Of a DNA stretch of 64,000 bases, positions 18,387 through 30,524 are shown one piece after another. This stretch comes from Streptomyces sp. CB00455 (lineage in GTDB: Bacteria > Actinomycetota > Actinomycetes > Streptomycetales > Streptomycetaceae). The translations under genes were made by a program, and so were the position numbers. The stretch is from contig NZ_LIVQ01000001.1 in assembly GCF_001905445.1 (NCBI RefSeq), positions 682,001 through 746,000 of the forward strand, written 5' to 3'. The notes beneath the pieces were generated by a model. The model searched no databases. It saw only the letters and a program-made list of their open reading frames with translations, and was not told the origin of the DNA. Within the stretch, counting starts at the first letter, position 1. The number at the start of each line of letters is the position of its first letter.

Positions 18387-19277
18387 TCAGGAAGCCCAGA
18401 TCCCCGTGATGTCCTTGGCGGTCGCCGCGTTCCCGGCGTGGGTGGTCAGACCGGCCAGGCCCTCCAGGGTGCGCAGCATGTCGTAGTGGTTGTAGGTGGT
18501 GCTCGCCGTGCTGCCGGCCGTCACGGGCTGGCCGTAGAGCACGGTGGGGATCTTGTTGCCGGCGAGCCGGTTGTCCTCGTCGAAGGTGACGACGAGGACG
18601 CTGTTGTGGGTCTTGGCCCAGTCCGCGTAGGCCTTGAGGTTGTTCTTGAGCCAGGTGTCGCCGGTGCCGACGGAGCAGTCGTGCATGTCGCTGCAGAGGT
18701 TCGGCACGACGAAGGACACCTTGGGCAGGGTGGTGAAGTCCGTCGGGAACTGGGTCATGGTCTTCGCGGTGCTGGTGGGCACGTTGGAGAAGGCGAACCA
18801 GGGGTTGTGCTTGCGGGCGTAGTTCCCGCTGCTGCACGTGGTGGAGCCCTGGGCGGGGAGGGTCTCGTTGTAGCTGGCCCAGCTCTTGCCCGCGGCGATC
18901 AGCTCGGAGGCGAGGTTGGGCGCCGAGCTGAAGCCGGGGGTGTAGCAGCTGTCGCCGGTGACGCCCTGGTGGGAGCCGGAGAAGAGCTGGAGGTAGTTCG
19001 GCTGGCTGGGGTGGGTGATGCCGTAGGAGTTGGTGAGGTTGGCGCCCCCGGTCTTCAGGGAGTTGATGTAGGGGGCGCTGGAGCTGCCGATGACCTGGTT
19101 GTAGGCGTGGTTCTCGAAGACCACGACGACCACGTGGTCGGGGGCAGGCAGCGCTGCCGCGTGTGCGGGCTGGGCGGCAACGGTGCCCGCCCACAGGGCC
19201 GCCGCGGCGACGGTGAGACCGAAAGCGGTGGCGAGGGCGGTCCCACGACGGGACATTGGCAAGGGCATGCCAAACAC
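18387..19277 (-). CDS. Secreted acid phosphatase / phospholipase C-type phosphoesterase
   Basis: 296 residues from GTG 19277, 4 bases after ggaggt (the ATG at 19268 is too far from it). Signal peptide MSRRGTALATAFGLTVAAAALWAGTVAAQPAHA. The PF04185-type core follows: HVVVVVFENHAYNQVIG (metal-binding Glu-Asn), YGITHPSQPNYLQLFSG, PNLCSDMHDCSVGTGDTWL and VVTFDEDN with TTYNHYDMLRTLE. The fold is the alkaline-phosphatase superfamily. Length and motifs fit an acid phosphatase rather than a full phospholipase C. It heads the run with the MFS gene. Confidence 0.9.
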   Translation of the reverse strand: MFGMPLPMSRRGTALATAFGLTVAAAALWAGTVAAQPAHAAALPAPDHVVVVVFENHAYNQVIGSSSAPYINSLKTGGANLTNSYGITHPSQPNYLQLFSGSHQGVTGDSCYTPGFSSAPNLASELIAAGKSWASYNETLPAQGSTTCSSGNYARKHNPWFAFSNVPTSTAKTMTQFPTDFTTLPKVSFVVPNLCSDMHDCSVGTGDTWLKNNLKAYADWAKTHNSVLVVTFDEDNRLAGNKIPTVLYGQPVTAGSTASTTYNHYDMLRTLEGLAGLTTHAGNAATAKDITGIWAS

Positions 19278-19545
19278 GGATACCTCCGGGCGGGTGGGGG
19301 TTCTGGGGGCGGCGCGCAGGCACCATACCCAGGGGCATGTGCATGGGCCAGGGATGGCGGGCGAACAGAACGGGAACTCCGCGGGCCTTTCCGGAGCAGG
19401 GCAACGGCCTTCCCTAGAGCACCCCAAGAGAAGGGAAAATCGGGAACCCTGGCATGCTTTCGTTCATCCTTCGAACAGAAGGATCAAGCCGCCAGACCAG
19501 ACCACCCGCCCCCTCGGGGCAGCACCAGCCGGAGAGCCACCGCAC

Positions 19546-23284
<3,739 letters not shown>

Positions 23285-23327
23285 TCGCCGCTGATCGCCT
23301 GATCCGGCTGATCACCTGCTCCGAGCG

Positions 23328-23357
23328 AAGGGCCCCCGCCGTACGGCGGGGGCCCTT
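23328..23357. terminator. Bidirectional terminator between chaplin and the second tyrosinase
   Basis: A perfectly palindromic 30-base sequence, half-site aagggcccccgccgt, ending in ctt on one side and starting with aag on the other. It lies 44 bases after the chaplin stop and 55 bases before the convergent tyrosinase stop. Confidence 0.85.
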
Positions 23358-23412
23358 CCCCTGTGCGCCGCCCGTGGCGGTGCCACTCGTAGCGCTACCA
23401 CCCGTGGCGGCG

Positions 23413-24276
23413 TCACTCGTAGCGGTACAGGCCCCGGTGACCCAGCATGTCGCGCGGAGTGACGTCCCACGGGGGCATCGGCTCGTCGAGCGCGATCACC
23501 CGGCCGTGCTGGAGGTCGCCGAGCGGGGGCTGCGTGGCCGGCAGGTAGCCGGAGCGGGGGTGCTTCTGCTGCCAGCGGTCCCAGATCAGGTCCACGAAGG
23601 CGTGGTGCAGCCAGAAAGCGGGATCGTTGGGCGCGGTGCCGCCCGTCATGTGGCCGCCGATCCACTGGTGCACCTTGTTGTGGTTGCGCCAGCGCTCGCT
23701 CTTGGGGGCGGCCCAGCCCTCCAGCTTGTTGCGGAACCCCCCGGCGGTGGCCGTGGAGTCCCAGGGCGGGACGTCGTAGGTCGGATCGTCCAGGGCCCAC
23801 TGGAGTTCGGCGGGCGTGGGCAGGGCGATCGGGTTCTGCGGGCGGCCGAGGTTGCGGGTGAGGAAGCGGGACTCGGTGATGCCCACCGTCACGGTCCAGT
23901 TGCCCTTGGCGTAGGCGAAGGGACCGGTCATCACCTGCCGGTCCTCGGCGCGGCCGGTGCCGCCGAGGAAGTCGTCGGCCCACAGGGAGGAGACCGGACT
24001 GTTGTCGGTGGTCCAGTCCCAGTACGGGACGCAGACGCCCGGGTCGACGGCCTGCAGGTGCCGCTCGAACTCCAGCAGGTAGCGCCGGTGCCACGGGAAG
24101 AAGGACGGCGACATGTGCCCGACGCGGAGCCTGCGTTCGCGATCGGGCACGAAGTACTTGTCGTGGGTGCGCACGAGGGAGTCGTAGATCCCGTTGCGCT
24201 TGAGCTCCAGCACGGCCGCCGTGAACCGCTTCTTCTGGGCGCTGGTCAGGTTCTTCTGGTTCTGCCGGGTGTACAA
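23413..24276 (-). CDS. Second tyrosinase (MelC2/MelD2-like)
   Basis: 287 residues. Type 3 copper sites are complete: RTHDKYF and GHMSPSFFPWHRRYLLEFE for CuA, NKVHQWIGGHM and FWLHHAFVDLIWDRW for CuB. It is clearly diverged from the MelC2 at 6058-6903 (for example YTRQNQKNLTSAQKKRF at the N-terminus, VDPGVCVPYWDW, and the ending DMLGHRGLYRYE). It follows its own MelC1-like gene after 16 bases. Paralogous tyrosinases in streptomycetes can differ in substrate and location; this one may serve phenol oxidation other than bulk melanin, which is inference. Confidence 0.95.
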   Translation of the reverse strand: MYTRQNQKNLTSAQKKRFTAAVLELKRNGIYDSLVRTHDKYFVPDRERRLRVGHMSPSFFPWHRRYLLEFERHLQAVDPGVCVPYWDWTTDNSPVSSLWADDFLGGTGRAEDRQVMTGPFAYAKGNWTVTVGITESRFLTRNLGRPQNPIALPTPAELQWALDDPTYDVPPWDSTATAGGFRNKLEGWAAPKSERWRNHNKVHQWIGGHMTGGTAPNDPAFWLHHAFVDLIWDRWQQKHPRSGYLPATQPPLGDLQHGRVIALDEPMPPWDVTPRDMLGHRGLYRYE

Positions 24277-24292
24277 GGCGGGGCTCCTCCCG

Positions 24293-24664
24293 TCAGACGT
24301 GGTGCGGGGCGGCCGCCGCCGGCGCCAGCTGGGCGCCGGCCAGCTCGTCGACGGCCGCGCGGGCCAGCTCCAGCGGCGTCCCGAAGGACTGGAAGTGGTT
24401 GATCCCGCTGAGGTAACTGCCGTCGGCCCGGCGCATCACGTGCAGCGGGCGGCCGTCGATGCGGATCCCGGCGTGGTCGACGGCGATGTGCCGGCCCCGG
24501 TACGTCTCCTCGGCGAGCGGGGCGGGCGTCAGGGTCTGGCGGGGGCGCCGGGCCCGCAGTACGGGGGCCAGCGCCGCGGCCGTGCCGGCGAGCACGGCCG
24601 CGCTGAAGGCCGTACGGAGGAACGCGCGGCGGGTCGGAAGTGCGATGGCAGGGGCTGCGGACAT
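24293..24664 (-). CDS. Second tyrosinase cofactor (MelC1-like)
   Basis: 123 residues from ATG 24664 (ggagg-like ggag upstream). Twin-arginine signal PTRRAFLRTAFSAAVLAG, then the MelC1 core LAEETYRGRHIAVDHAG, RIDGRPLHVMRRADGSYLSGINHF and ARAAVDELAGAQLAP. Compared with the MelC1 at 5657 it lacks the HHGGHH cluster in the middle of the protein, though two His are near the C-terminus (APHHV). That may mean weaker copper storage or a different metal-handling mode. It is first in a two-gene operon with the tyrosinase. Confidence 0.9.
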   Translation of the reverse strand: MSAAPAIALPTRRAFLRTAFSAAVLAGTAAALAPVLRARRPRQTLTPAPLAEETYRGRHIAVDHAGIRIDGRPLHVMRRADGSYLSGINHFQSFGTPLELARAAVDELAGAQLAPAAAAPHHV

Positions 24665-25003
24665 TCGGTCTCCCTCGCTCGGTGGCCGGCGCCTACGGGG
24701 GCTTAACGCGGCGCGGCGGGCGAGGTCACCCCCGGCGGTGCTTGTAGAAGAGGGTGGTGGGGCGCAGGCGGCCCTGCGGGTCGGCGGCACGACCCCGGCG
24801 CGGGCCGCGGGCGGTACCGCGGCCGCGGACCGGCGGGCCATCCGGGGCGGCGGGGCCCCCAGGTGCGACGGGGCCCCCAGGTGCGGCGGGAGCCCCGCCC
24901 CGCCGACGGCCGGGGCGGGCCGGGGCAGGGCGGGGCGGAGTGCCGGGCCGATCACGGCGCCTTCGGCAGCCGCCCGCTCGGGTCCGTACCGGTCCGTACC
25001 CCC
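24665..25003. other. Intergenic stretch with short tandem repeat
   Basis: About 340 bases between the second mel operon and an acyl-CoA dehydrogenase stop. An 18-base unit ggggcccccaggtgcgac is tandemly repeated at 24852-24869 and 24870-24887. On the minus strand a frame ends with LRPTTLFYKHRRG and a stop at 24726; it looks protein-like but I cannot tie it to a family or find a start. No gene is called. Confidence 0.45.
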
Positions 25004-26137
25004 TTACGGCGCCGGGAGTTCCGCGAAGTCGGCGACGAGGCCGCGGTGGTGGCCCGCCGTGCCCAGGGCGAGGGAGTCGGCCTTGGCCCGCTTGAGGTAG
25101 AGGTGGGCCGGGTGTTCCCAGGTCATGCCGATGCCGCCGTGCAGCTGGACGCACTCCTCGGCGGCCCGTACGGCCACGCCCGAGCAGTAGGCCTGGGCGA
25201 CGGCGACCGTGAGGGGCGCGTCGCAGGCCCCGGTCGCCAGCGCGTCGGCCGCGGCCCTGGCCGCCGCCCGGGCGGATGCCACGTCGAGCCACAGCCGCGC
25301 CAGGCGGTGCTTGATCGCCTGGAAGGAGCCGACGGGCCGGTTGAACTGGTGGCGGACCCGGACGTATCCGACGGTCTCCGTCAGGCACCACTCGGCGATG
25401 CCGAGTTGCTCGGAGGCGAGCAGCCCGGCCCCGGAGAGCAGGGCCCCGGCGACGGCCGCCCGGGCCGTGGCCGGGTCGGCGAGCCGGGTGCCGGCGGCCG
25501 CGTCGAGAGTGACGGTCGCCGTCGGGCGGGTCAGGTCCAGGCAGACCCGGGGGGTGATGCGGGCCGAGGCGGCCGGTACGGCGTACAGCCCGGTGTCGGC
25601 GAGCACCAGCAGGACGTCCGCGGCCACGGCGTCCGCGACGGAGGTGACCGTCCCGCTCAGGATGCCGCCGCCGGCGTCCCGTACCGCGGCGGGCAGCGGG
25701 GCGCCCGGGGCCAGTGTCAGCGGTACGGCCGGTACGCACACCCGCTCCCCCGCGGCCAGCTCCCCCAGCAGCGGGGCGACGTCGGCGGTGTCGCAGCCGA
25801 GCAGGATCTCCGTGGCGAGCACGGAACTCGTCAGGTAAGGGACGGGGGCGACGGCGCGGCCCAGTTCCTCCAGGACCACGGCCGCCTCGCGGTGGCTCGC
25901 GCCCTGCCCGCCGAGCTTCTCGGGCACGAGGAGCCCGGCGGCGCCGATCCCCGCGGCCAGTGGTCGCCACAGGGCGGGGTCGTGGGGCTGGTCGGTCTCG
26001 ATCCGGGCGAGGACCGACGCGGGGGCGCAGCGGTCGGCGAGCAGCGACCGCACCGCGGAGCGGAGTTCGTCCTCCGTTTCGGAGTAGAGCAGGTCGAAGG
26101 GGGCGTTCGGGGCGGTCCGGCCGCCGGGCGTCGTCAT
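25004..26137 (-). CDS. Acyl-CoA dehydrogenase family protein (short subunit type)
   Basis: 377 residues. FAD enzyme fold: N-terminal helices (LLYSETEDELRSAVRSLLADR), LLVPEKLGGQGAS, the C-terminal helical bundle with RHQFNRPVGSFQAIKHRLARLW, and CVQLHGGIGMTWEHPAHLYLKRA, the usual ACAD ending. The usual catalytic Glu region is present only as VQLHGGIG, and the mid-domain is divergent, as in actinobacterial heteromeric ACADs that act on steroid or lipid side chains. It overlaps the upstream ACAD gene by 4 bases, so the two may form an alpha2beta2 enzyme. Substrate unknown. Confidence 0.92.
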   Translation of the reverse strand: MTTPGGRTAPNAPFDLLYSETEDELRSAVRSLLADRCAPASVLARIETDQPHDPALWRPLAAGIGAAGLLVPEKLGGQGASHREAAVVLEELGRAVAPVPYLTSSVLATEILLGCDTADVAPLLGELAAGERVCVPAVPLTLAPGAPLPAAVRDAGGGILSGTVTSVADAVAADVLLVLADTGLYAVPAASARITPRVCLDLTRPTATVTLDAAAGTRLADPATARAAVAGALLSGAGLLASEQLGIAEWCLTETVGYVRVRHQFNRPVGSFQAIKHRLARLWLDVASARAAARAAADALATGACDAPLTVAVAQAYCSGVAVRAAEECVQLHGGIGMTWEHPAHLYLKRAKADSLALGTAGHHRGLVADFAELPAP

Positions 26138-27414
26138 CGGGCCAGGTCCTTCCAGGCGAGGTCCTTGTCGTCGCGCGGCTCGGGGGGCAGGCCGAGGACG
26201 CGTTCGGCGACGATGTTGAGGAGGATTTCGCTGGTGCCGCCCTCGATGCTGTTGCCCTTGGCGCGCAGGTAGCGGTAGCCGGCGTCGCGGCCGGTGAAGT
26301 CCACCAGTTCGGGGCGGCTCATGGTCCAGTCCTCGTACGACAGGCCGTCCTCGGCGAGGAGTTCGACCTCCAGTCCGCTGATCTCCTGGTTGAGGCGGGC
26401 GAAGGTGAGCTTCATCCCGGACCCCTCGGGGCCGGGCTGGCCGACGGCGAGCTGCTGGCGCAGCCGCTCACCGGTGAGGCGGGCGACCTCGGCCTCGACC
26501 CACAGGTCCAGCAGTCGCTGGTGGAGGGCGTGGGTGCGCAGTTCGGGGCGCTCGCGCCAGGCGGCGGCGACCGGCGCGATCATGCCGCCCTCGCGCGGGA
26601 TGCGCATCCCTCCGATGGAGACGCGTTCGTTCATCAGGGTGGTGCGGGCGACCGCCCAGCCCTCGCCGACGGCGCCGAGGCGGTGGGCGTCGGGGATGCG
26701 GACGCCGGTGAGGAAGACCTCGTTGAATTCGGCCTCGCCGGTGATCTGGCGCAGCGGGCGGACCTCGACGCCGGGGGCGTGCATGTCGCACAGGAAGTAG
26801 GTGACGCCCCGGTGCTTGGGCAGCGAGGGGTCGGTGCGGGCGATCAGGATGGCCCAGCGGGCGGTGTGGGCGCTGGAGGTCCACACCTTCTGCCCGTCGA
26901 CGACCCACTCGCCGGCCTCTTCGTCGAGGACGGCGCGGGTGCCGAGCGCGGCGAGGTCGGAGCCGGCGCCCGGTTCGCTGAAGAGCTGGCACCAGACTTC
27001 CTCGCCGGCCCACAGGGGGCGCAGGAAGCGCCGCTTCTGCTCTTCGGTGCCGTAGGCGAGGATCGTCGGGGCGGCCATGCCGAGGCCGATGCCGATCCGG
27101 CGCGGGTCGTTGTCGGGGGCGCCGGCGGCTTCCAGTTCGGCGTCGACGACGGCCTGGAGGGAGCGGGGGGCGCCGAGGCCGCCGAGGCCGTGGGGGTAGT
27201 GGACCCAGGCGAGTCCGGCGTCGAAGCGGGCGCGCAGGAAGTCGGCGCGGGGCGTGCCGGCGGGCGGGTGCGAGGCGAGCAGGTCGCGGACGCGTGCGCG
27301 CAGGTCGTCTGCGGTGAGGGTGACGGGCGCCGGTGCGGCCCCGGGGTCGGCCTGCGGCTGTGTCGTCGGGTCCGTTGCCGGGTGTGTCTGCGGGCCCGCT
27401 GTCGGGTCGGTCAT
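26134..27414 (-). CDS. Acyl-CoA dehydrogenase (long subunit, FAD-binding)
   Basis: 426 residues from ATG 27414; a longer frame exists upstream but overlaps the oxidoreductase gene. ACAD landmarks: WVHYPHGLGGLGAPRSLQAVVDAEL, QLFSEPGAGSDLAALGTRA (FAD/substrate loop), VDGQKVWTSSAHTARWAILIARTD, and RAKGNSIEGGTSEILLNIVAERVLGLP. The subfamily is the FadE17/CaiA-like group often paired with a second short ACAD in steroid or terpenoid side-chain oxidation. It overlaps both neighbours by 4 bases (27411-27414 and 26134-26137), giving tight translational coupling. Confidence 0.93.
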   Translation of the reverse strand: MTDPTAGPQTHPATDPTTQPQADPGAAPAPVTLTADDLRARVRDLLASHPPAGTPRADFLRARFDAGLAWVHYPHGLGGLGAPRSLQAVVDAELEAAGAPDNDPRRIGIGLGMAAPTILAYGTEEQKRRFLRPLWAGEEVWCQLFSEPGAGSDLAALGTRAVLDEEAGEWVVDGQKVWTSSAHTARWAILIARTDPSLPKHRGVTYFLCDMHAPGVEVRPLRQITGEAEFNEVFLTGVRIPDAHRLGAVGEGWAVARTTLMNERVSIGGMRIPREGGMIAPVAAAWRERPELRTHALHQRLLDLWVEAEVARLTGERLRQQLAVGQPGPEGSGMKLTFARLNQEISGLEVELLAEDGLSYEDWTMSRPELVDFTGRDAGYRYLRAKGNSIEGGTSEILLNIVAERVLGLPPEPRDDKDLAWKDLAR

Positions 27415-28385
27415 CGGGGTCCTCCGTCCAGGGCCGGTACGACGGCGATGCGGCCGGTGGTGGTTCCGTCGGCGAGCCGCTGCACGGCGTCGGCGGCCGC
27501 GCTCAGCGGGACGCGTTCGCTGACGAGCGGCTTGACGAGGCCCTCGGCGGCCAGTCGGGTGAGCTCGGTGTGGCAGGCGAGGACGGAGGCGGGCTCCTTG
27601 GCCGCGTACAGCCCCCAGTGCAGGCCGAGGATGGCGTAGTTCTTCACGAGTGCGTGGTTGAGCGCGGGGGCCGGGATGGTGCCGCTCGCGAAGCCGACGA
27701 CGACGATGCGGCCCTCGAAGGCCACGCACTTGGCGGAGGCGGTGTAGGAGTCGCCGCCGACCGGGTCGTAGACGACGTCGGCGCCGCGCCCGCCGGTGAA
27801 CTCCTTCACGTGGGAGACGAGGTCCTGCTCCGTGCGGTCGATCACCAGGTCGCAGCCGAGTGCCTCGGCGGTGCGCGCCTTGGCCTTGCCGCCGACGACG
27901 CCGATGACGGTGGCTCCGGCGGCCTTGCCGAGCTGGACGGCGGCGCTGCCGACTCCGCCGGCGGCGGCGTGCACGAGGAGGGTTTCGCCGCTCTGGAGGC
28001 GGGCCCGGCGGTGCAGGCCGAACCAGCCGGTCTGGTAGCCGATGTGCAGGGCCGCCGCCTCGGCGTCGTCGAGCGTGTCCGGGGCGGGGAGCAGGGCGTG
28101 CGCGGCGGCGGTGACGTACTCGGCGAACCCGCCGTGGGGCAGGCTCGGGGTGGCGATGACGCGCCGGCCGTCCTCGGTCTCGCCGCAGATCTCCACCCCG
28201 GGGGTGAAGGGCAGCGGCGGGCGGATCTGGTACTGCCCGCGGACGAGCAGCGCGTCGGGGAAGTTGACGTTCGCGGCGAGCACCCGGAGTTTCACCTCGC
28301 CCTCGCCGGGGACGGGTTCCGGAACCTCTTCGAGGCGCAGGGCCTCACGGGGTTCACCGGGGGTATGTACGCGCCATGCCTGCAT
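27411..28385 (-). CDS. NADPH:quinone reductase-like zinc-free MDR oxidoreductase
   Basis: 324 residues from ATG 28385 (MQAWRVHTPGEPREAL). MDR fold: NVNFPDALLVRGQYQIRPPLPFTPGVE, GGFAEYV, then the Rossmann motif VHAAAGGVGSAAVQLGKAAGA and GADVVYDPVGGD. No zinc-ligand set, so it belongs to the quinone oxidoreductase / enoyl reductase branch. It is first in a three-gene run with two ACADs and sits behind the operator-like site at 28430. Members in such operons probably reduce enoyl-CoA or quinone intermediates. Confidence 0.92.
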   Translation of the reverse strand: MQAWRVHTPGEPREALRLEEVPEPVPGEGEVKLRVLAANVNFPDALLVRGQYQIRPPLPFTPGVEICGETEDGRRVIATPSLPHGGFAEYVTAAAHALLPAPDTLDDAEAAALHIGYQTGWFGLHRRARLQSGETLLVHAAAGGVGSAAVQLGKAAGATVIGVVGGKAKARTAEALGCDLVIDRTEQDLVSHVKEFTGGRGADVVYDPVGGDSYTASAKCVAFEGRIVVVGFASGTIPAPALNHALVKNYAILGLHWGLYAAKEPASVLACHTELTRLAAEGLVKPLVSERVPLSAAADAVQRLADGTTTGRIAVVPALDGGPR

Positions 28386-28429
28386 CCGGGGCCTCCAGCC
28401 GCCGTCGAGGAACCACACTGCACGGGCAT

Positions 28430-28446
28430 ACTAAGCGGTCGCTCAC
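28430..28446. promoter_or_regulatory. Operator-like interrupted palindrome upstream of the acyl-CoA operon
   Basis: actaagcggtcgctcac contains the arms agcg and cgct around gt, with taagcg...cgctca near-symmetry. It lies 45 bases before the start of the oxidoreductase and faces the SDR remnant on the other side. It resembles sites used by TetR-type lipid-catabolism repressors in actinobacteria. No regulator gene is adjacent, so this is inference. Confidence 0.45.
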
Positions 28447-28503
28447 CCTCCTGTGAACCCACCGGCCGATCACCACCCCGACCCCAGCCCGCAGGAGAGG
28501 GCG

Positions 28504-28749
28504 ATGCGGCAGCCCGCGCTGCGGGTGGGGGCGCCGCGCGAGCTGGGCTGGGCGGCCACCTTCCTGGCCTCGCCCTACGCCCGCTTCGTGACCGGCCACA
28601 CCCTGGTCGTGGACGGCGCGAACTGGCAGCGGCGGGCGCTGGTCAATGCGCCGGTGGTGCCGGTGCGGGAGCAACTGGGCCGCGGCCCCCTTCAGGCCGT
28701 GACCTGCCGGCGCGCGGGACCGTACGCCCTCCCGCTCAGCTCCCCGTGA
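28504..28749 (+). pseudogene. Truncated SDR-family oxidoreductase (C-terminal remnant)
   Basis: 81 codons behind a good ribosome binding site (ggagag, ATG 28504). Nearly all of it is the C-terminus of a short-chain dehydrogenase: GAPRELGWAATFLASPYARFVTGHTLVVDGANWQRRAL, that is, the FLAS-x-ARFVTGxxLxVDG ending. The Rossmann TGxxxGxG and the Tyr-x-x-x-Lys active site, about 200 codons, are missing. An intact start and ribosome site joined to the 3' end suggests an internal deletion. It is divergent from the acyl-CoA operon and overlaps the end of the enoyl-CoA hydratase by 14 bases. Confidence 0.75.
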
Positions 28750-29605
28750 AGCGGGGTGGGCGGCGGGCAGCTCCGGCGCCGTAGCCCTCGCGGCAGTCCT
28801 CCGAGGTGAGGGTGAGCGCGGCGGTCATCGCGACGCGGTCCAGGGCCGCGGGCAGGGCGGCGTCGGCGTAGGCGTCGATCGCGCGCTTGATGCCCTGGAC
28901 CGCCAGGGGGGCGTTCGCGGCGAGCTCCGCCACCACCTCCCGCGCGATGGCTTGCAGTTGCGTTGTGGGGAGGACCAGTTGGAGCAGGTTCAGCCGCAGG
29001 GCGGTCGCCGCGTCCACGCGGCGGCCGGTCAGGGCGAGGTACTTGGCCCACCCCGCGCCCGCTTCGCGGGCGATGCGGAGGTCGCCGCCGGCGTCCACGG
29101 CCACGCCCAGCCGCGCCTCCGGCAGGGCGAAGACGGCGTCCTCGGCCGCCAGCCGGATGTCGGCCATCAGCGCCAGTTCGAAGCCGAAGCCGAGGCAGTA
29201 GCCCTGGACGGCGGCGACCACCGGCTGGGGAAGCCGGGCGAAGACCGCGAACCGCTCGTGGGCCCAGCGGATGCCCTCGTAGTAGTTGCGGGTCCGCTCG
29301 GCGGCTGAGCCGACCGTGATCCCACCACCGGGGGCGGTCACGTCGATGCCCGCGCAGAAGGCCCGCCCCTCGGCGCGCAGCAGGACGGCCCGCACGCAGG
29401 GGTCGAAGCGGATCCGGTCCGCCAGCAGGCCCAGCTGGCGGGTGGACTCCCAGCTCCAGCCGTTGAGTTCGGCCGGACGGCACAGGGTGAGGACCGCGAT
29501 GCCGTCGGCGACCTCCAGGCGGATCCGCTCCTCGCCCTCCGCGATCTCCGTGGAGACGGTGTCGATCACCCTGGCCCACCCCCGCCGGAATCCCCGCCGC
29601 CCCAT
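28736..29605 (-). CDS. Enoyl-CoA hydratase/isomerase (crotonase) family protein
   Basis: 289 residues if it starts at ATG 29605; a GTG 36 bases inside (VIDTVSTEI) is an equally good start. Crotonase motifs: RAVLLRAEGRAFCAGIDV (oxyanion-hole loop), VVAAVQGYCLGFGFELALMADIRLAAEDAVFALPEARLG, then KYLALTGRRVDAATALRLNLLQLV. The first catalytic Glu is replaced by Gly-Phe in the GFGFEL segment but the Glu of PEARLG is present. It presumably belongs functionally to the acyl-CoA operon across the SDR remnant. Confidence 0.9.
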   Translation of the reverse strand: MGRRGFRRGWARVIDTVSTEIAEGEERIRLEVADGIAVLTLCRPAELNGWSWESTRQLGLLADRIRFDPCVRAVLLRAEGRAFCAGIDVTAPGGGITVGSAAERTRNYYEGIRWAHERFAVFARLPQPVVAAVQGYCLGFGFELALMADIRLAAEDAVFALPEARLGVAVDAGGDLRIAREAGAGWAKYLALTGRRVDAATALRLNLLQLVLPTTQLQAIAREVVAELAANAPLAVQGIKRAIDAYADAALPAALDRVAMTAALTLTSEDCREGYGAGAARRPPRFTGS

Positions 29606-29635
29606 CTGACGGTTCGTCAGCCTAGGGGGCCGGGG

Positions 29636-30400
29636 TCAGCGGGGGAAGACCTCGAACGGAACGGCCGGCCGGCCGCCGAAGCGGGCCGCCGCCTGCTGGA
29701 CGTTGCCGGTGAGGAAGGTGCGGACGTACTCCTCGGGCTCCTGGTCCGTGAGCACCTCGATGTACGCCTTGTGCTCCAGCAGGGACCTGATCGAACGCTC
29801 CAGGCCCGGACCGGCGTCCGCCGCGTGCGTCGGCGTGCTGGAACCGGCCACGGCCACCCAGCGCACGCCGTTCCACGGTTCGAGGCCCTGCCCGGAGATG
29901 AGCTCGGGGAAGATCCACCGGTTCCCCGCGTCGCCGGCGGCGTCCAGCACGGCCCGGCCGACGGCCTTGTGGTCGGGGGTGTTCCAGAAGCCGCCGCCTT
30001 GATCACCGCCCCACGTGTCACGGTGGTTGAGGGTGATCACCAGCTCGGGGCGGTGGCGGCGGATGGCCGCCGCGATGTCCCGGCGCAGGCCGAGGCCGTA
30101 CTCGACGACGCCGTCGCGGTGGTCGAGGAACTCCACCTGCGAGACGCCCACGACGGCCGCGCTCGCCCGCTGCTCCGCTTCCCGCAGTGGGGCGCACGCG
30201 GCGGGGGCGATGGTGTCGATGCCCGCCTCGCCGCGGGTGGCGAGGAGGTAGACGACCTCGCGGCCGCCGTCCGTCCAGTCCGCGATGGCCGCCGCGCAGC
30301 CGTATTCGAGGTCGTCCGGGTGGGCGACGACGGCGAGGGCGCGCTGCCAGTCGGTGGGCATGGGCTGCAACGGGCCGGGTCCATCTGCTGCTTCGCTCAT
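29636..30400 (-). CDS. PIG-L family N-acetylglucosaminyl deacetylase-like metalloenzyme
   Basis: 254 residues from ATG 30400 (a GTG at 30409 is possible). Zinc site: VVAHPDDLEYGCAA (His and Asp-Asp), the distal His in NTPDHKAVGRAV, and ITLNHRDTWGGDQ. The family includes MshB and related LmbE proteins that deacetylate GlcNAc conjugates. Length and the ending (EEYVRTFLTGNVQQ) fit the LmbE branch rather than MshB itself. It is followed by a same-strand crotonase gene after 30 bases, but the functions do not obviously connect. No signal peptide. Confidence 0.9.
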   Translation of the reverse strand: MSEAADGPGPLQPMPTDWQRALAVVAHPDDLEYGCAAAIADWTDGGREVVYLLATRGEAGIDTIAPAACAPLREAEQRASAAVVGVSQVEFLDHRDGVVEYGLGLRRDIAAAIRRHRPELVITLNHRDTWGGDQGGGFWNTPDHKAVGRAVLDAAGDAGNRWIFPELISGQGLEPWNGVRWVAVAGSSTPTHAADAGPGLERSIRSLLEHKAYIEVLTDQEPEEYVRTFLTGNVQQAAARFGGRPAVPFEVFPR

Positions 30401-30482
30401 GCACCGCACGATAGGCGAACGGACCGGCGCGGACGAGGAGCCGACTCGCCGGGGGCGCCTACCGGGGGCGGCCGCCCCCGCC

Positions 30483-30524
30483 CCGGTCAGACCTCGCCGG
30501 TCAGACCTCGCCGGTCACGCCTCG
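30483..30524. repeat. 14-base tandem triplication copying the stop codon of the S33 peptidase
   Basis: The unit ccggtcagacctcg occurs at 30483-30496 and 30497-30510, and as ccggtcacgcctcg at 30511-30524. The last copy contains the peptidase stop (30515-30517), so the terminal codons have been copied twice just downstream of the gene. Confidence 0.8.

Noticed and set aside
24726..24780. A possible gene ending in LRPTTLFYKHRRG on the minus strand
   Set aside because: No start, ribosome site or family; the upstream frame overlaps the acyl-CoA dehydrogenase antisense to its own motifs.
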